A stretch of 64,000 nucleotides of DNA from positions 1 through 64,000 of the forward strand of contig FZPE01000003.1 in the NCBI GenBank assembly GCA_900188465.1, given 5' to 3'. Below the pieces are notes generated by a model that was not told the DNA's origin, ran no database searches, and was given only the letters and a program-made list of their open reading frames with translations. The DNA comes from Micrococcales bacterium KH10. GTDB lineage: Bacteria > Actinomycetota > Actinomycetes > Actinomycetales > Cellulomonadaceae. How positions within the stretch are numbered: position 1 is the stretch's first letter; each line of letters opens with the position of its first letter. Positions 31,118-40,840 of the stretch are shown one piece after another. The position numbers and the translations under genes are program-made.

Positions 31118-34100
31118 CTATCCGACGCAATGCGGCCCCAGCAAGGCCTTCAGGCTGCCGAAGAGGTCTGAGGTGCGTTCCACGCGGAGCCGATCGTCAA
31201 GCTTCATCACGGTCGTCCGGCCCGGTTGCATCAGCTTCATATGCACGGGCACCGTGCCGTGGTGGGCACGTAGAATCTCGTGCAGTTCCTCGATGACCGG
31301 TCCGGTGCACCGCGAATAGGCCACTGAGACCACCAATGGCGCGTCATCGGCGATGGTGACATCGGGCAGAGTCATCTCGAAGGCCTGCAACGAGATGCCG
31401 TCGTCCCGGCGTCTTAACCGACCGCGTACCGAGACCACTTGGTCTTCAGCCAGCGATGTGGAATAGGCGAGGTACGTGTCACCGAAGAACATGATCTCGA
31501 CGCTTGATTCGAGGTCCTCCACGGTCACCAGCGCGAATGCGTTGCCCTGTTTCGACACCTTGCGCTGCACCGAGGTGATGAGTCCGGCGATCTTGACGGT
31601 GGACCCATCTGGCCGATCTTCATCTTGCAGCAGGCTTACGATACTTGTTTCAGATTCACGTGCCAGAACGGGTTCCAGACCGCTCAGCGGATGGTCGGAG
31701 ACGTACAGGCCGAGCATCTCGCGTTCGAAGGCCAGCAGTTGCTTCTTCTGCCATTCCGGGATGTCCGGGACTTCGATGGCGAAGGAACTGGATTCGGTTT
31801 CCTCACCGAGGTCTGCGAACAGGTCGAATTGACCTTCGGCCTCTTTGCGCTTAACGCCTATGACTGAGTCGACAGCTTGTTCGTGGATGGTGATCAAAGC
31901 GCGACGACGGTGCCCCAATGAATCGAAAGCACCCGCCTTGATCAGCGACTCAATAGTGCGTTTGTTGCACACTGTGGCTGGAACCTTGTCGAGGAAGTCG
32001 GTGAAGCTCTCGAACCGGCCGTGTTCCTCACGGGCCTGCACGATGGCCTCGACCACATTGGCGCCCACGTTGCGCACTGCGGAAAGTCCGAACCGAATGT
32101 CTTTGCCCACCGCGGCGAACAGCGCAACCGACTCGTTGACATCGGGCGGCAGCACTGTGATGCCCATGCGGCGGCACTCGCCCAGATAGATCGCAGACTT
32201 GTCCTTGTCGCCACCGACCGAGGTCAACAGCGCTGCCATGTATTCGGCTGGGTAGTGCGCCTTGAGGTAGCCGGTCCAGTAGGAGATCAACCCATATGCT
32301 GCCGTGTGCGCCTTGTTGAAGGCATAATCGGCGAAGGACTCCAGCACCTTCCACAGCGACTGCTGCGCATCTTTGGAATACCCATGTTCGGCCATGCCGG
32401 CAAAGAACTCAGCCTGTTGCTTGTCGAGCTCTTCTTTCTTCTTCTTGCCCATGGCACGGCGCAGCACGTCTGCTTGTCCAAGCGAGAAGCCTGCAAGCTT
32501 CTGCGCCGCTGCCATGACCTGTTCCTGATAAACGATCAGACCGTAGGTCGTGTCAAGGATCTCGCTGAGCGGTTCTTCGAGTTCGGGGTGAATGGGCTCG
32601 ATCTCCTGCAGCCCGTTCTTGCGCAGCGCATAGTTGGTATGCGAGTTCACACCCATGGGACCCGGGCGGTACAGCGCCAAGACCGCGGAGATGTCCTCGA
32701 AGTTGTCTGGTTTCATCAACTTCAGCAGTGCCCGCATGGGGCCGCCGTCGAGCTGGAAAACGCCAAGCGTGTCTCCGCGCGCAAGCAACTCGTAGGTACC
32801 AGCATCATCGAGCTCGAGGTCTTCGAGGACGAGTGGTTCCTTGCCGTTGTTGACAATGTTGTCGAGAGCATCGTCCAAGATGGTCAGGTTGCGCAGCCCG
32901 AGGAAGTCCATCTTGATCAGTCCGAGACCCTCACAGGTCGGGTAGTCGAACTGCGTGATGACCGCACCATCCTGCGGACGGCGCATGATCGGGATGATGT
33001 CGATCAGAGGATCGGATGACATGATCACACCAGCGGCATGAACGCCCCACTGTCGCTTCAACCCTTCGATACCGAGAGCCAGTTCGACGACCTTTTGCGC
33101 GTCAGGATCGGAGCTGTGGAGCTGACGGAACTCGTCGGCCTCGTGATACCGCTTGTCCTGTGGGTCGAAGATGCCTCTGACAGAGATGTCCTTGCCCATG
33201 ATGGTGGGCGGCAGTGCCTTAGTGAGCTTCTCACCGGTGGCGAAGGGATAGCCCAGCAAGCGGGACGAGTCCTTGAGCGCCTGCTTGGTCTTGATCGTGC
33301 CGTAGGTGACGATCTGCGCAACCCGGCTCTCACCGTATTTCTCAGTGACGTACTGGATCACTTCTCCGCGCCGACGCTCATCGAAGTCAACGTCGAAGTC
33401 CGGCATCGAGACACGCTCAGGGTTGAGGAATCGTTCAAAGATCAGACCGTGCTCTAGCGGGTCGAGGTCAGTGATACGCATCGCGTAGGCAGCCATGGAT
33501 CCTGCTCCAGAACCTCGGCCTGGTCCGACGCGAATGTGGTTCTTCTTCGCCCAGTTGATGAAGTCTGCGACGACGAGGAAGTATCCGGGGAAACCCATCT
33601 GGACGATGACTTCGGTTTCATAGTCGGCTTGTTTGCGCACGGCGTCGGGAATGCCGTGCGGATATCTCTGGTGTAGTCCCTTTTCGACCTCCTTGACAAA
33701 CCAACTGGTCTCGTCCTCCCCTGGTGGACAGGGGAAGTTCGGCATGTAGTTGGCGCTCGTGTCGAACGAGACCTCACAGCGTTCCGCAATCAACAGGGTG
33801 TTGTCGCATGCTTCGGGGTGTTCGCGAAAGAGCTCGCGCATCTCTGTATTCGTCTTGAGGTAATAGCCTTCGCCTTCGAAGGCAAACCGGCGACCGCCCT
33901 GTGCGTAGGTAGGTTCGGTCAGGGGTTCGCCCGAGTTGATCGCGAGCAGCGCCTCCTGTGATCCGGCGTCGTCCTTGCGCACATAGTGCAGGTCATTGGT
34001 GGCGAGCAGCGGAGCATTGATCTTCTTTGCGACCTCGAGCAGTCCGGTCACTGCGCGCTTCTCGATGTCCAGTCCGTGGTCCATCAACTCGACGAAGAAA

Positions 34101-34666
34101 TTCTCCTTACCGAAGATGTCCTGGAACTCTCCCGCAGCACGCAGGGCCTCATCGAACTGACCCAGGCGCAACCGGGTCTGCACTTCGCCGGAGGGACACC
34201 CCGTCGAGGCGATCATTCCCTCCGAATAGGTCTGCAGAAGTTCGCGGTCCATGCGCGGCCATTTGCCCATCTGCCCGTCCAGACTGGCCAAAGAACCCAT
34301 CTTGAACAGGTTGTGCATGCCTACGTTGTTAGCTGCCCACATGGTCATATGGGTATAGGCGCCACGCGCCGAAACGTCGTCGCCGCTACTGGAACTCGAG
34401 TCCCCCCACTGCACACGATTCCGGTCGAACCGAGAAGTACCGGGGGTGAGATAAGCCTCCAAGCCGATAATCGGTTTCACGCCGGCCGCAGTGGCCTGGC
34501 GCCAGAACTCGAAGGCACCGAAAAGGTAACCGTGGTCCGTGATGGCGACCGCTTGCTGTCCTTGTTTTTCTACCTCTTTGACGAGATCCTTGATTCGCGC
34601 CGCCCCGTCGAGCATCGAGTATTCCGTGTGGACGTGCAGGTGTACGAAAGAATCCGATGCGGGCAT
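31118..34666 (-). CDS. dnaE: DNA polymerase III alpha subunit (DnaE1 type)
   Basis: This is the replicative polymerase subunit. An N-terminal PHP domain (FVHLHVHTEYSMLDGA and AITDHG) with metal-binding His and Asp residues is followed by the polymerase core, with catalytic Asps in PDFDVDFDE (about residues 417-425). The C-terminal part has a tandem HhH region and an OB fold (VKIAGLITSVQRKVSKQGN). At about 1182 aa it has the standard length for the main DnaE. The ATG at 34666 matches homologues; a GTG at 34684 directly after the pseudouridine synthase stop is possible. It follows lspA and the rluD-like gene, a common actinobacterial arrangement. Confidence 0.97.
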   Translation of the reverse strand: MPASDSFVHLHVHTEYSMLDGAARIKDLVKEVEKQGQQAVAITDHGYLFGAFEFWRQATAAGVKPIIGLEAYLTPGTSRFDRNRVQWGDSSSSSGDDVSARGAYTHMTMWAANNVGMHNLFKMGSLASLDGQMGKWPRMDRELLQTYSEGMIASTGCPSGEVQTRLRLGQFDEALRAAGEFQDIFGKENFFVELMDHGLDIEKRAVTGLLEVAKKINAPLLATNDLHYVRKDDAGSQEALLAINSGEPLTEPTYAQGGRRFAFEGEGYYLKTNTEMRELFREHPEACDNTLLIAERCEVSFDTSANYMPNFPCPPGEDETSWFVKEVEKGLHQRYPHGIPDAVRKQADYETEVIVQMGFPGYFLVVADFINWAKKNHIRVGPGRGSGAGSMAAYAMRITDLDPLEHGLIFERFLNPERVSMPDFDVDFDERRRGEVIQYVTEKYGESRVAQIVTYGTIKTKQALKDSSRLLGYPFATGEKLTKALPPTIMGKDISVRGIFDPQDKRYHEADEFRQLHSSDPDAQKVVELALGIEGLKRQWGVHAAGVIMSSDPLIDIIPIMRRPQDGAVITQFDYPTCEGLGLIKMDFLGLRNLTILDDALDNIVNNGKEPLVLEDLELDDAGTYELLARGDTLGVFQLDGGPMRALLKLMKPDNFEDISAVLALYRPGPMGVNSHTNYALRKNGLQEIEPIHPELEEPLSEILDTTYGLIVYQEQVMAAAQKLAGFSLGQADVLRRAMGKKKKEELDKQQAEFFAGMAEHGYSKDAQQSLWKVLESFADYAFNKAHTAAYGLISYWTGYLKAHYPAEYMAALLTSVGGDKDKSAIYLGECRRMGITVLPPDVNESVALFAAVGKDIRFGLSAVRNVGANVVEAIVQAREEHGRFESFTDFLDKVPATVCNKRTIESLIKAGAFDSLGHRRRALITIHEQAVDSVIGVKRKEAEGQFDLFADLGEETESSSFAIEVPDIPEWQKKQLLAFEREMLGLYVSDHPLSGLEPVLARESETSIVSLLQDEDRPDGSTVKIAGLITSVQRKVSKQGNAFALVTVEDLESSVEIMFFGDTYLAYSTSLAEDQVVSVRGRLRRRDDGISLQAFEMTLPDVTIADDAPLVVSVAYSRCTGPVIEELHEILRAHHGTVPVHMKLMQPGRTTVMKLDDRLRVERTSDLFGSLKALLGPHCVG

Positions 34667-34684
34667 AGTGACAATCTTAGGCAC

Positions 34685-35611
34685 CTAGCCGCGTAGCCGT
34701 TCGAGGACTTCGGTCAGTGTCGCGGGATATTCACTCGACAGCATCATGGGGTCGCCGGTCCGAGGATGGTCGAACCCCAATGAAACCGCGTGAAGCCATT
34801 GATGCTCCATTCCCACCCGGGCCGCAAACGTCGGATCGGCGCCATATGTCAGATCGCCCACAAGCGGGTGTTTCACGGCTGACATATGTACTCGAATCTG
34901 GTGGGTACGACCAGTTTCCAATTGCACCTCCAGTAAGCAGGCGCCAGGCAGCATTTCGATAACCTCATAATGCGTCACCGACGCTTTGCCATCAGCGGTC
35001 ACCGCAAACTTGAAATCTCGCCCCGGGTGTCGTCCGATCGGTGCGTCGATCGTACCGGCCATGGGTTCAACGTGTCCTTGCGCCAGCGCGTGGTAAATCT
35101 TGGTCACCGTACGCTGTTTGAAGGCACGCTTCATCACGGAATAGGCAAGTTCAGATTTAGCGACCATCATCAGCCCGGACGTACCAACATCGAGTCGGTG
35201 CACGATACCTTTGCGTTCCGGCGGACCGGAGGTAGATATTCGGTATCCTGCTCCTGCCAGACCAGAAAGCACCGTCGGGCCTGCCCATCCCGGTGACGTG
35301 TGCGCCGCTACGCCCACGGGCTTATCTACTACGACAAGGTCCTCATCGTCGTAGACGATGCTCATCCCTGGGATCGGTTCGGGGTCCGGCAGGGGCTGCT
35401 CTTGCGGATCGTCCAGGGCAACTTCGAGCCAACTGTCAGCAGCCACGCGATCCGATTTGCGCGCTGCGACACCATCGATGAGCACTTTTCCTTCGGTGAC
35501 CAAGACCGCGGCGGCAGTTCGGGAAAAACCCAGCATGCGTCCTAACGCAGCGTCGACGCGTTCACCCGCTATTCCTTCAGGAATGTGAAAAGACCGTACC
35601 GGTGTCATCAA
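34685..35611 (-). CDS. RluA-family 23S rRNA pseudouridine synthase (RluD-like)
   Basis: An N-terminal S4 RNA-binding domain ([27 protein letters not shown], residues 15-45) precedes the RluA catalytic domain. The catalytic Asp is in [16 protein letters not shown], with [15 protein letters not shown] further on. The enzyme isomerises uridine in 23S rRNA; the exact positions modified are inferred from the RluD subfamily. The protein is 308 aa. Its start overlaps the lspA stop by 4 bp, and dnaE follows immediately. Confidence 0.92.
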   Translation of the reverse strand: MMTPVRSFHIPEGIAGERVDAALGRMLGFSRTAAAVLVTEGKVLIDGVAARKSDRVAADSWLEVALDDPQEQPLPDPEPIPGMSIVYDDEDLVVVDKPVGVAAHTSPGWAGPTVLSGLAGAGYRISTSGPPERKGIVHRLDVGTSGLMMVAKSELAYSVMKRAFKQRTVTKIYHALAQGHVEPMAGTIDAPIGRHPGRDFKFAVTADGKASVTHYEVIEMLPGACLLEVQLETGRTHQIRVHMSAVKHPLVGDLTYGADPTFAARVGMEHQWLHAVSLGFDHPRTGDPMMLSSEYPATLTEVLERLRG

Positions 35612-36195
35612 TGGCGCTCCGCTGCGGCGTCGTCTGAATCGTTGCGCTGCGCCTTCGATGCAGAATAGTCCGCCAACGCCTCGTTCACGTCGGCTGAGTC
35701 AGGCTCCACGGAAGGAACTGCACTGAGATTGATACCGCGCAGGTTCAGCAAGATAACGAGTCCAGCGCCGACAACCAAAGCGATATCGGCCACGTTGCCA
35801 ACAAAAATGTTGTAGTCGATGAAATCGATGACATGGCCGCGACCAGGCCCCGGTGCGCGCACAAGGCGATCGATCAGATTTCCGACGGCCCCGCCAAGGA
35901 TCATTCCGAGCGTGACCGCCCACGCGGTGTTTGTCACGCGACGTGACAACCAGACGATAAACCCTGTTGCCGCCAATGAGATAATCGTCAGAATCCATGT
36001 CGACGACGCTCCCAATGACATAGCGGCCCCAGGATTGAATACCAGGCGTAGGCCAAGCAGATCACCGAGTATCGGAGTCGCTCGAGCACCAGGTTCGAGG
36101 GCTATAAGCGCCCACCACTTCGTCAATTGGTCCAATACGATCGTCAGCGCGGCAATAGCCAGAAGGATCCATTGAGTCCGTCTCACATACGTCAC
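35608..36195 (-). CDS. lspA: lipoprotein signal peptidase (signal peptidase II)
   Basis: This membrane aspartic protease removes signal peptides from prolipoproteins. There are four hydrophobic helices, and the catalytic Asps lie in GNLIDRLVR and [10 protein letters not shown]. The NPGAAMSLG motif and the VIDFIDY segment are typical. The protein has 195 residues, with a charged C-terminal tail rich in Asp, Ser and Ala. The GTG start at 36195 comes directly after the TAG of the zinc-finger gene, with AGGAG 9 nt upstream. It overlaps the rluD-like gene by 4 bp. Confidence 0.95.
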   Translation of the reverse strand: MTYVRRTQWILLAIAALTIVLDQLTKWWALIALEPGARATPILGDLLGLRLVFNPGAAMSLGASSTWILTIISLAATGFIVWLSRRVTNTAWAVTLGMILGGAVGNLIDRLVRAPGPGRGHVIDFIDYNIFVGNVADIALVVGAGLVILLNLRGINLSAVPSVEPDSADVNEALADYSASKAQRNDSDDAAAERH

Positions 36196-36657
36196 CTACC
36201 GACGCTCCTGGCGTTGTTTACAGGTCACACACAACGTCGCACGAGGGAAGGCACGCAACCGTGCCTTCCCGATCGCTTCGCCGCATTGTTCACAGTTTCC
36301 GTAGGTACCCACCCGAATGCGCTCCAGCGCGTGGGAGTTCTGTGCCTGCAGATCGCGAGAATTGTTCAATATGGACAACTCGTGCTCACGCTCAAGAGCC
36401 GATGCGCCAGAATCCGCCTGATCGTCACCAGCACCGTCGCCCGAGTTGCGCAGCATATCGGAAAGCGCCCGGTCAGCCTGTTCGATGTCCTTGGCCAGAC
36501 GTTCGCTGGCTACCAGCAACTCTCCGCATACGTCCGTCAGCTCATCAGCGGTCCACGGACGCTCGCCGTCACGAACGGCAAATGAGGCTGGGTCATCGAC
36601 TATGAGCGAAAAGCGCTCTGTTATCTCGCTGTTCGGGTCCTGCTGTGATGTAGTCAT
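36196..36657 (-). CDS. DksA/TraR-type C4 zinc-finger protein
   Basis: The 153-residue protein has an acidic N-terminal half, a helical stretch (LDREHELSILNN-like, residues 95-115) and a C-terminal four-Cys zinc finger, with CEQC and CVTC separated by about 20 residues (YGNCEQCGEAIGKARLRAFPRATLCVTC). Family members bind the RNA polymerase secondary channel or act as general stress regulators. The actinobacterial members beside lspA are uncharacterised, so a transcription role is inferred. It appears to be the first gene of the lspA-rluD-dnaE run. Confidence 0.88.
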   Translation of the reverse strand: MTTSQQDPNSEITERFSLIVDDPASFAVRDGERPWTADELTDVCGELLVASERLAKDIEQADRALSDMLRNSGDGAGDDQADSGASALEREHELSILNNSRDLQAQNSHALERIRVGTYGNCEQCGEAIGKARLRAFPRATLCVTCKQRQERR

Positions 36658-36787
36658 CGCATTGAACTTTCGTCTGGAAGGCTCGAACTGGGTTCGGATG
36701 CATTATGCACCATCAGTGACTGTCGGCCCACCTTACACCCCTCGCAGCACTCAATGCTGCATCAGGAAACGGCGTGTAACAAACCAA

Positions 36788-36826
36788 CAGCGCACCCGTT
36801 CGTCATGGTGATGAACGAGTGCGCTG
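36788..36826 (-). terminator. intrinsic terminator downstream of divIVA
   Basis: The arms 36788-36806 and 36811-36826 form a long stem (15 of 16 positions pair, allowing one G-U) around a GGTG loop. On the minus strand the stem is followed by TTGGTTTGTT. It lies 24 bp after the divIVA stop codon and marks the end of the division gene cluster before the zinc-finger gene. Confidence 0.8.
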
Positions 36827-36849
36827 TGAGTGGAGTTATGCGCTGGCAC

Positions 36850-37590
36850 TCACTGAGTGCTACCAGGCCCGTTGTCCAGGTCATCCAACATGGACTTCAG
36901 CGAAGATTCAAGACGCGAACGGTAGTCGCGCTCGAAGTTCTTCAGGTCATCAATCTTGCTTTCAAGCGCGGACCGCTGTTGCTCCAAGTCAGCGAGAATC
37001 TGAGTCTGCTTTGACTCCGCATCACTGATGATGCGAGCACTCTCGTCATTTGCCTCCGAGACGAGGCGCGCAGCCTCTTCCTGTCCCTGCCGCACATGAT
37101 CATCGTGCAATTGCTGAGCCAGCGAGATAATACCGGTTGCCGCTTCGGGTTCGGCAGACGGCGCGGATGCCACCCGACTCTTTACTTCTTCGAGCTCCGC
37201 ACGCAATCCCTCTGCCTCTTGCGCGGCAGCGGCAGCCTGAGCTCGTGCTTCTTCCAGCTGCTGCTGGTGCGTATCCAACTCACCTGAGGAGGCGTTGGCG
37301 CGCAACTCAGCTTCTGCGGCACGCGACTCAGCCGCGCTGAGCTGATCACGCAACGATGCGATCTCAGACTCGAGCGTAGCCCTAGCGGCTGCTGCTTCAT
37401 CGTCGTCCGCACCGGCAGATCCACCTGCCGCGGCTTCTGCCGCTAAGCGCTCATTCTCGCTGTAGAGTTCCCGCAGCGTTCCAAGTACAAGATCGAGGAA
37501 GTCATCGACTTCTTCAATGTCGTAGCCGTCACGGAACTTCGTCGTCTGGAACGTCTTCTTAAGGACGTCATCTGCTGTCAGCAGTTCCAT
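36850..37590 (-). CDS. divIVA: DivIVA-domain polar growth and division protein (Wag31-like)
   Basis: This coiled-coil scaffold binds curved membrane at poles and septa and directs polar growth in actinobacteria. The conserved N-terminal lipid-binding domain reads MELLTADDVLKKTFQTTKF and continues with GYDIEEVDDFLDLVLG. A Gly/Ala linker follows, then a long Ala/Glu/Gln-rich coiled coil (residues 80-235) that ends in a disordered tail. The ATG at 37590 is chosen because GAGGTG precedes it by 6 nt; the frame extends to 37686 but is unconserved. The protein is 246 aa. It lies downstream of sepF and yggT and has its own likely promoter. Confidence 0.96.
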   Translation of the reverse strand: MELLTADDVLKKTFQTTKFRDGYDIEEVDDFLDLVLGTLRELYSENERLAAEAAAGGSAGADDDEAAAARATLESEIASLRDQLSAAESRAAEAELRANASSGELDTHQQQLEEARAQAAAAAQEAEGLRAELEEVKSRVASAPSAEPEAATGIISLAQQLHDDHVRQGQEEAARLVSEANDESARIISDAESKQTQILADLEQQRSALESKIDDLKNFERDYRSRLESSLKSMLDDLDNGPGSTQ

Positions 37591-37685
37591 CGTTTCACCT
37601 CGAACATGTAGTGCGGATCGCGCGGTCAGTCTGCCGTCCGCTGAGACAACGTTAGCAACAAGCAGCCTACTGCGCGCTACCTGCA

Positions 37686-37712
37686 ACTATGCGGTCAATT
37701 ATGACGTGTCAA
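37686..37712 (-). promoter_or_regulatory. likely divIVA promoter
   Basis: On the minus strand a perfect TTGACA (37712-37707) is followed by CATAGT (37691-37686). The spacing is 15-16 bp, slightly short. It lies about 95 bp upstream of the divIVA start in the 153-bp gap after yggT. A second TTGACC lies just downstream, so the exact start is uncertain. Confidence 0.5.
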
Positions 37713-37743
37713 TACAGGTCGTGCCACCACTAAAAGCTGATAG

Positions 37744-38034
37744 TCACCTCGCTAATATTGCCACAACTTGGATGAGCACCGTACATAACAAGAAAACCGC
37801 CATGAAACTTAAGTCTAGAGCGATGGGGCCAATACGTAGTGATGGCAATACTTTTCGCACGGCTTTGATGGGGGGATCAGTTGCCGTGAAGGCGATTTCT
37901 CCGATCCACAAAGCGAACCCTGTCGGCCGCCAATCCCGGTTGAGTATTTGCATCCAACCGTATGCCGCTCGGATAAAGAGCAACAGAAGATAGATCAGCA
38001 GTGCCCAAGACAGGATCACCCATAACCAAGTCAT
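37744..38034 (-). CDS. YggT-family membrane protein
   Basis: The 96-residue protein has two hydrophobic segments (residues 3-27 and 72-94) flanking a loop with LNRDWRPTGFALWIGEIAFTATDPPIKAVRKVLP. The ATDPP-IKAVRKVLP stretch is diagnostic of the YggT/YlmG family, which is consistently found between sepF and divIVA. It is associated with membrane and cell shape functions but has no defined biochemical activity. It lies 3 bp after sepF. Confidence 0.93.
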   Translation of the reverse strand: MTWLWVILSWALLIYLLLLFIRAAYGWMQILNRDWRPTGFALWIGEIAFTATDPPIKAVRKVLPSLRIGPIALDLSFMAVFLLCTVLIQVVAILAR

Positions 38035-38037
38035 CTG

Positions 38038-38511
38038 CTAACTCTGGTTGTAGAAACCGGCTCGCGAACCGTCGCGGGTACTCTCGTCTCCGGTGATCTC
38101 AACAGTCTCTGGAGAAAGCAGGAATACCTTAGAGGTGACGCGCTCAATCGATCCATGGAGGCCGAAGATCAGTCCTGCGGAAAAGTCCACCAGACGCTTC
38201 GCGTCTGCATCTGACATATCTGAGACATTCATGATGACCGGAGTTCCGGCACGGAACGCCTCACCGATTGCTCGCGCATCATTATATGAGCGCGGATGGA
38301 TCGTGGTGATGCGACGCAAGTCACCGGCAGCGGCATGACGCTCGTTGCTCGGGCGCAGCGGAGTCACTGGGGCATCGTAATCAGAAGGCACCTCACGCTC
38401 CACTTCGTCGTAGTACTCATCTGTCTCGTCGTACTGGGCGTCCTCGTCTTCAGCACGACCGTCACTAAGGCCTAGGTAAAGCATCGTCTTACGTAGAGCT
38501 CCAGCGGCCAT
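38038..38511 (-). CDS. sepF: cell division protein SepF
   Basis: SepF binds FtsZ C-termini and anchors the Z-ring to the membrane; it replaces FtsA, which actinobacteria lack. The N-terminal amphipathic helix ([15 protein letters not shown]) is the membrane anchor. An acidic linker follows, then the SepF core ([29 protein letters not shown] and [13 protein letters not shown], about residues 68-145). The protein has 157 aa. Its upstream neighbour is pgeF; the usual yggS gene between them is missing. Confidence 0.96.
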   Translation of the reverse strand: MAAGALRKTMLYLGLSDGRAEDEDAQYDETDEYYDEVEREVPSDYDAPVTPLRPSNERHAAAGDLRRITTIHPRSYNDARAIGEAFRAGTPVIMNVSDMSDADAKRLVDFSAGLIFGLHGSIERVTSKVFLLSPETVEITGDESTRDGSRAGFYNQS

Positions 38512-38628
38512 CTTACGACTCCATTCCTACCCGGTCGACCTGGGACATTCCACCGCTACTGCAATAGTTCACGGCAGTGTTCACGTTAGCGTTTTGCCCG
38601 GCGAGATTATTGCCGACACGCCGCACTC

Positions 38629-39381
38629 TCATCGCAGTCCGATCAATCCGGCACAACGGCCGGTGGTCTGCGTTCCCGATTGCAACCGGGAACGATGTGA
38701 GAAGAACCGCTCGTCCTCAAGCGTGCACCACTGCTGCTGGACCGCCACACGCACCTCGGCTCGGGCCAACTGCGCGCGCACTGCGGCGGGAAGGTCCAGT
38801 GCCGCGGTTCCGCGCGACGTGGTTGCATACGCCTGCGGGCAACCCGCGGTAACTTCCGCACGCAACGACTCCGGAACCTCGTAGCATCGTCCGCAGATGC
38901 TCGGACCGATAACAGCGGTGAGTTCGCAAGCGCCTAGTTGACGCAGTTTCGCCACAGCCGTAGTGACGATGTCGAGTTCTACCCCGCGCCGTCCAGCGTG
39001 TATCGCTGCGATGAGTCCTTGCACAGGATCGGCGACGAGTATTGGAACACAGTCCGCAACCAACACCGCGAGAGCAACATCCGTGCGGGCAGTGACCAGC
39101 GCATCGACGCCGACTATGACTTCGCCACGCCAATCGTCACCGATAACAGCGACGTGATCGCCATGGACTTGCTCCATGTATACGACCGGTCGTCCCAGTT
39201 CTTTCGCCACTCGTGAGCGATTTTGCCGCACTCGCACCGGATCGTCGCCAACGTTGAGTCCCAGATTGAGCGATTCCCACGGCGCGGGTGATACCCCGCC
39301 AAATCGCGTGGTGAAAGCAGCCCGGACCTGCGGTGCGACTGGTACGTCAAGCAGCATCGGCACCGCAGGTGCATCGGTCAC
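38629..39381 (-). CDS. pgeF: PgeF/YfiH-family purine nucleoside phosphorylase-like protein
   Basis: This multicopper-oxidase-like family protein (formerly DUF152, YfiH/YlmD) is described as a purine nucleoside phosphorylase or adenosine deaminase, with a peptidoglycan-editing role proposed. The [21 protein letters not shown] and ICGRCYEVP motifs hold the conserved metal-binding His and Cys residues. The protein is 250 aa. Its start overlaps the ftsZ stop by 4 bp, so it is coupled to division gene expression. A gap of 117 bp separates it from sepF. Confidence 0.9.
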   Translation of the reverse strand: MTDAPAVPMLLDVPVAPQVRAAFTTRFGGVSPAPWESLNLGLNVGDDPVRVRQNRSRVAKELGRPVVYMEQVHGDHVAVIGDDWRGEVIVGVDALVTARTDVALAVLVADCVPILVADPVQGLIAAIHAGRRGVELDIVTTAVAKLRQLGACELTAVIGPSICGRCYEVPESLRAEVTAGCPQAYATTSRGTAALDLPAAVRAQLARAEVRVAVQQQWCTLEDERFFSHRSRLQSGTQTTGRCAGLIGLR

Positions 39382-40700
39382 TTCAAGAAATCAGGCAGGT
39401 CGAGTTCGTCCTCGGTAGAACGCCGCCGCGGCTCCTCATCGAAGATACGAGGGACTTCTATGGCACCGGTGTGCGCCGTGGTAGTGGGAGTGGCTGCCGG
39501 ATCAGCCGTCGCAGCCACTGGTACGCCCTGCGGTTCATCGACCTCGTCGGAAAGCGAACGACCGGTCTCATCAATCTCGTCGTCAAGGGGCACCACCGGA
39601 CGAACCACGGCGTGCGCTCCGGTTTGCGGCGAGGCGGCTACACGCTCAGCGGCCCGACGCGGCGCCGCGGAGCGGGTGGCGGCAGGTTCTGCCGGTGCCT
39701 CATCTGGCACACGTGCGGGCGCTGCATGGTTCGGGGCCTTGCCCGACGCGGCCGGTGTCTGGTCGAAGCCGGCTGCGATCACCGTGACACGGACCTCATC
39801 GCCGAGTGCATCGTCAATCACGGTACCGAAGATGATATTTGCCTCCGGGTGCGCGGCTTCGTGAACCAACCGAGCCGCCTCGTTGATCTCGAGCAGACCA
39901 AGATCGCTGCCACCTTGAATGGACAGCAGCACTCCGTGCGCACCATCGATACTGGCTTCAAGCAGCGGGGACGAGATCGCTAGTTCTGCGGCCTGTACAG
40001 CACGGTCGTCACCACGTGCGGCACCGATACCCATCAGAGCGCTGCCCGCGCCCTGCATGACTGACTTCACGTCAGCGAAGTCGAGGTTGATCAGCCCCGG
40101 TGTGGTGATCAGGTCGGTAATACCCTGCACACCTGACAACAGCACCTGATCGGCTGAGTGGAAGGCGTCCAGAGCGGATACCGAACGGTCTGACATCGAC
40201 AGCAACCGGTCGTTGGGGATCACGATGAGGGTATCGACCTCATCGCGCAGCGCTTCGATACCGGCGTCGGCCTGTGCCATGCGACGTCGCCCCTCGAAGC
40301 CGAATGGCCGGGTCACGACACCGATAGTGAGCGCTCCGAGGCTTCTGGCGACGCGCGCCACCACCGGTGCGCCTCCGGTTCCGGTACCGCCGCCTTCACC
40401 GGCGGTCACAAAAACCATGTCGGCGCCGCGCAATACCTCGGCGATGTCCTCTTCGTTGTCCTCGGCAGCCTTACGGCCGACCTCGGGGTCAGCGCCGGCT
40501 CCCAGGCCGCGAGTCAGTTCCCGCCCGACATCGAGTTTCACGTCTGCATCCGACATCAGCAATGCCTGTGCGTCGGTGTTGATCGCCACGAACTCCACGC
40601 CGCGCAGGCCGACCTCGATCATGCGGTTGACGGCGTTGACGCCACCACCACCGATGCCGACGACTTTGATGACTGCCAGGTAGTTCTGCGGATCTGCCAC
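39378..40700 (-). CDS. ftsZ: cell division protein FtsZ
   Basis: This tubulin-like GTPase forms the Z-ring. The tubulin signature GGGTGTG is at residues 103-109, and [15 protein letters not shown] begins the nucleotide-binding domain. The T7 loop region [11 protein letters not shown] is present. A variable Pro/Ala-rich linker of about 110 residues leads to the C-terminal peptide LDLPDFLK, which binds SepF and other partners. The GTG at 40700 has GAGGGG seven nt upstream. The protein is 440 aa. It is transcribed after ftsQ, with a 140-bp gap that contains a palindrome. Confidence 0.98.
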   Translation of the reverse strand: MADPQNYLAVIKVVGIGGGGVNAVNRMIEVGLRGVEFVAINTDAQALLMSDADVKLDVGRELTRGLGAGADPEVGRKAAEDNEEDIAEVLRGADMVFVTAGEGGGTGTGGAPVVARVARSLGALTIGVVTRPFGFEGRRRMAQADAGIEALRDEVDTLIVIPNDRLLSMSDRSVSALDAFHSADQVLLSGVQGITDLITTPGLINLDFADVKSVMQGAGSALMGIGAARGDDRAVQAAELAISSPLLEASIDGAHGVLLSIQGGSDLGLLEINEAARLVHEAAHPEANIIFGTVIDDALGDEVRVTVIAAGFDQTPAASGKAPNHAAPARVPDEAPAEPAATRSAAPRRAAERVAASPQTGAHAVVRPVVPLDDEIDETGRSLSDEVDEPQGVPVAATADPAATPTTTAHTGAIEVPRIFDEEPRRRSTEDELDLPDFLK

Positions 40701-40721
40701 GGCGTAACCCCTCGATGTCCT

Positions 40722-40742
40722 TAACCCTCTAGTTGAGGGTTA
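40722..40742 (-). promoter_or_regulatory. palindrome in the ftsZ leader
   Basis: TAACCCTC, five nt, then GAGGGTTA form a perfect 8-bp inverted repeat, 22 bp upstream of the ftsZ GTG and just before its ribosome binding site. It could be an RNA hairpin controlling ftsZ translation, a transcription factor operator, or an RNA processing site. I recall similar AACCCT repeats upstream of ftsZ in other actinobacteria, but this is not verified here. Confidence 0.5.
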
Positions 40743-40840
40743 CTGTTATGTCACGTTCCACTGCCAACCAGACGGTATGGGCAAGACAATGCTGCGGCAA
40801 CGACATCCGGCGCGTGTCGGAGATTTCTTCGAAACGAACT

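Noticed and set aside
32021-33019. 332-codon plus-strand frame antisense to dnaE
   Set aside because: Fully opposite the conserved polymerase core; no ribosome binding site or domain seen.
36684-36699. TCGAACTGGGTTCGG as a second LexA box upstream of the zinc-finger gene
   Set aside because: The half-sites are separated by 3 rather than 4 nt and the second half is imperfect.
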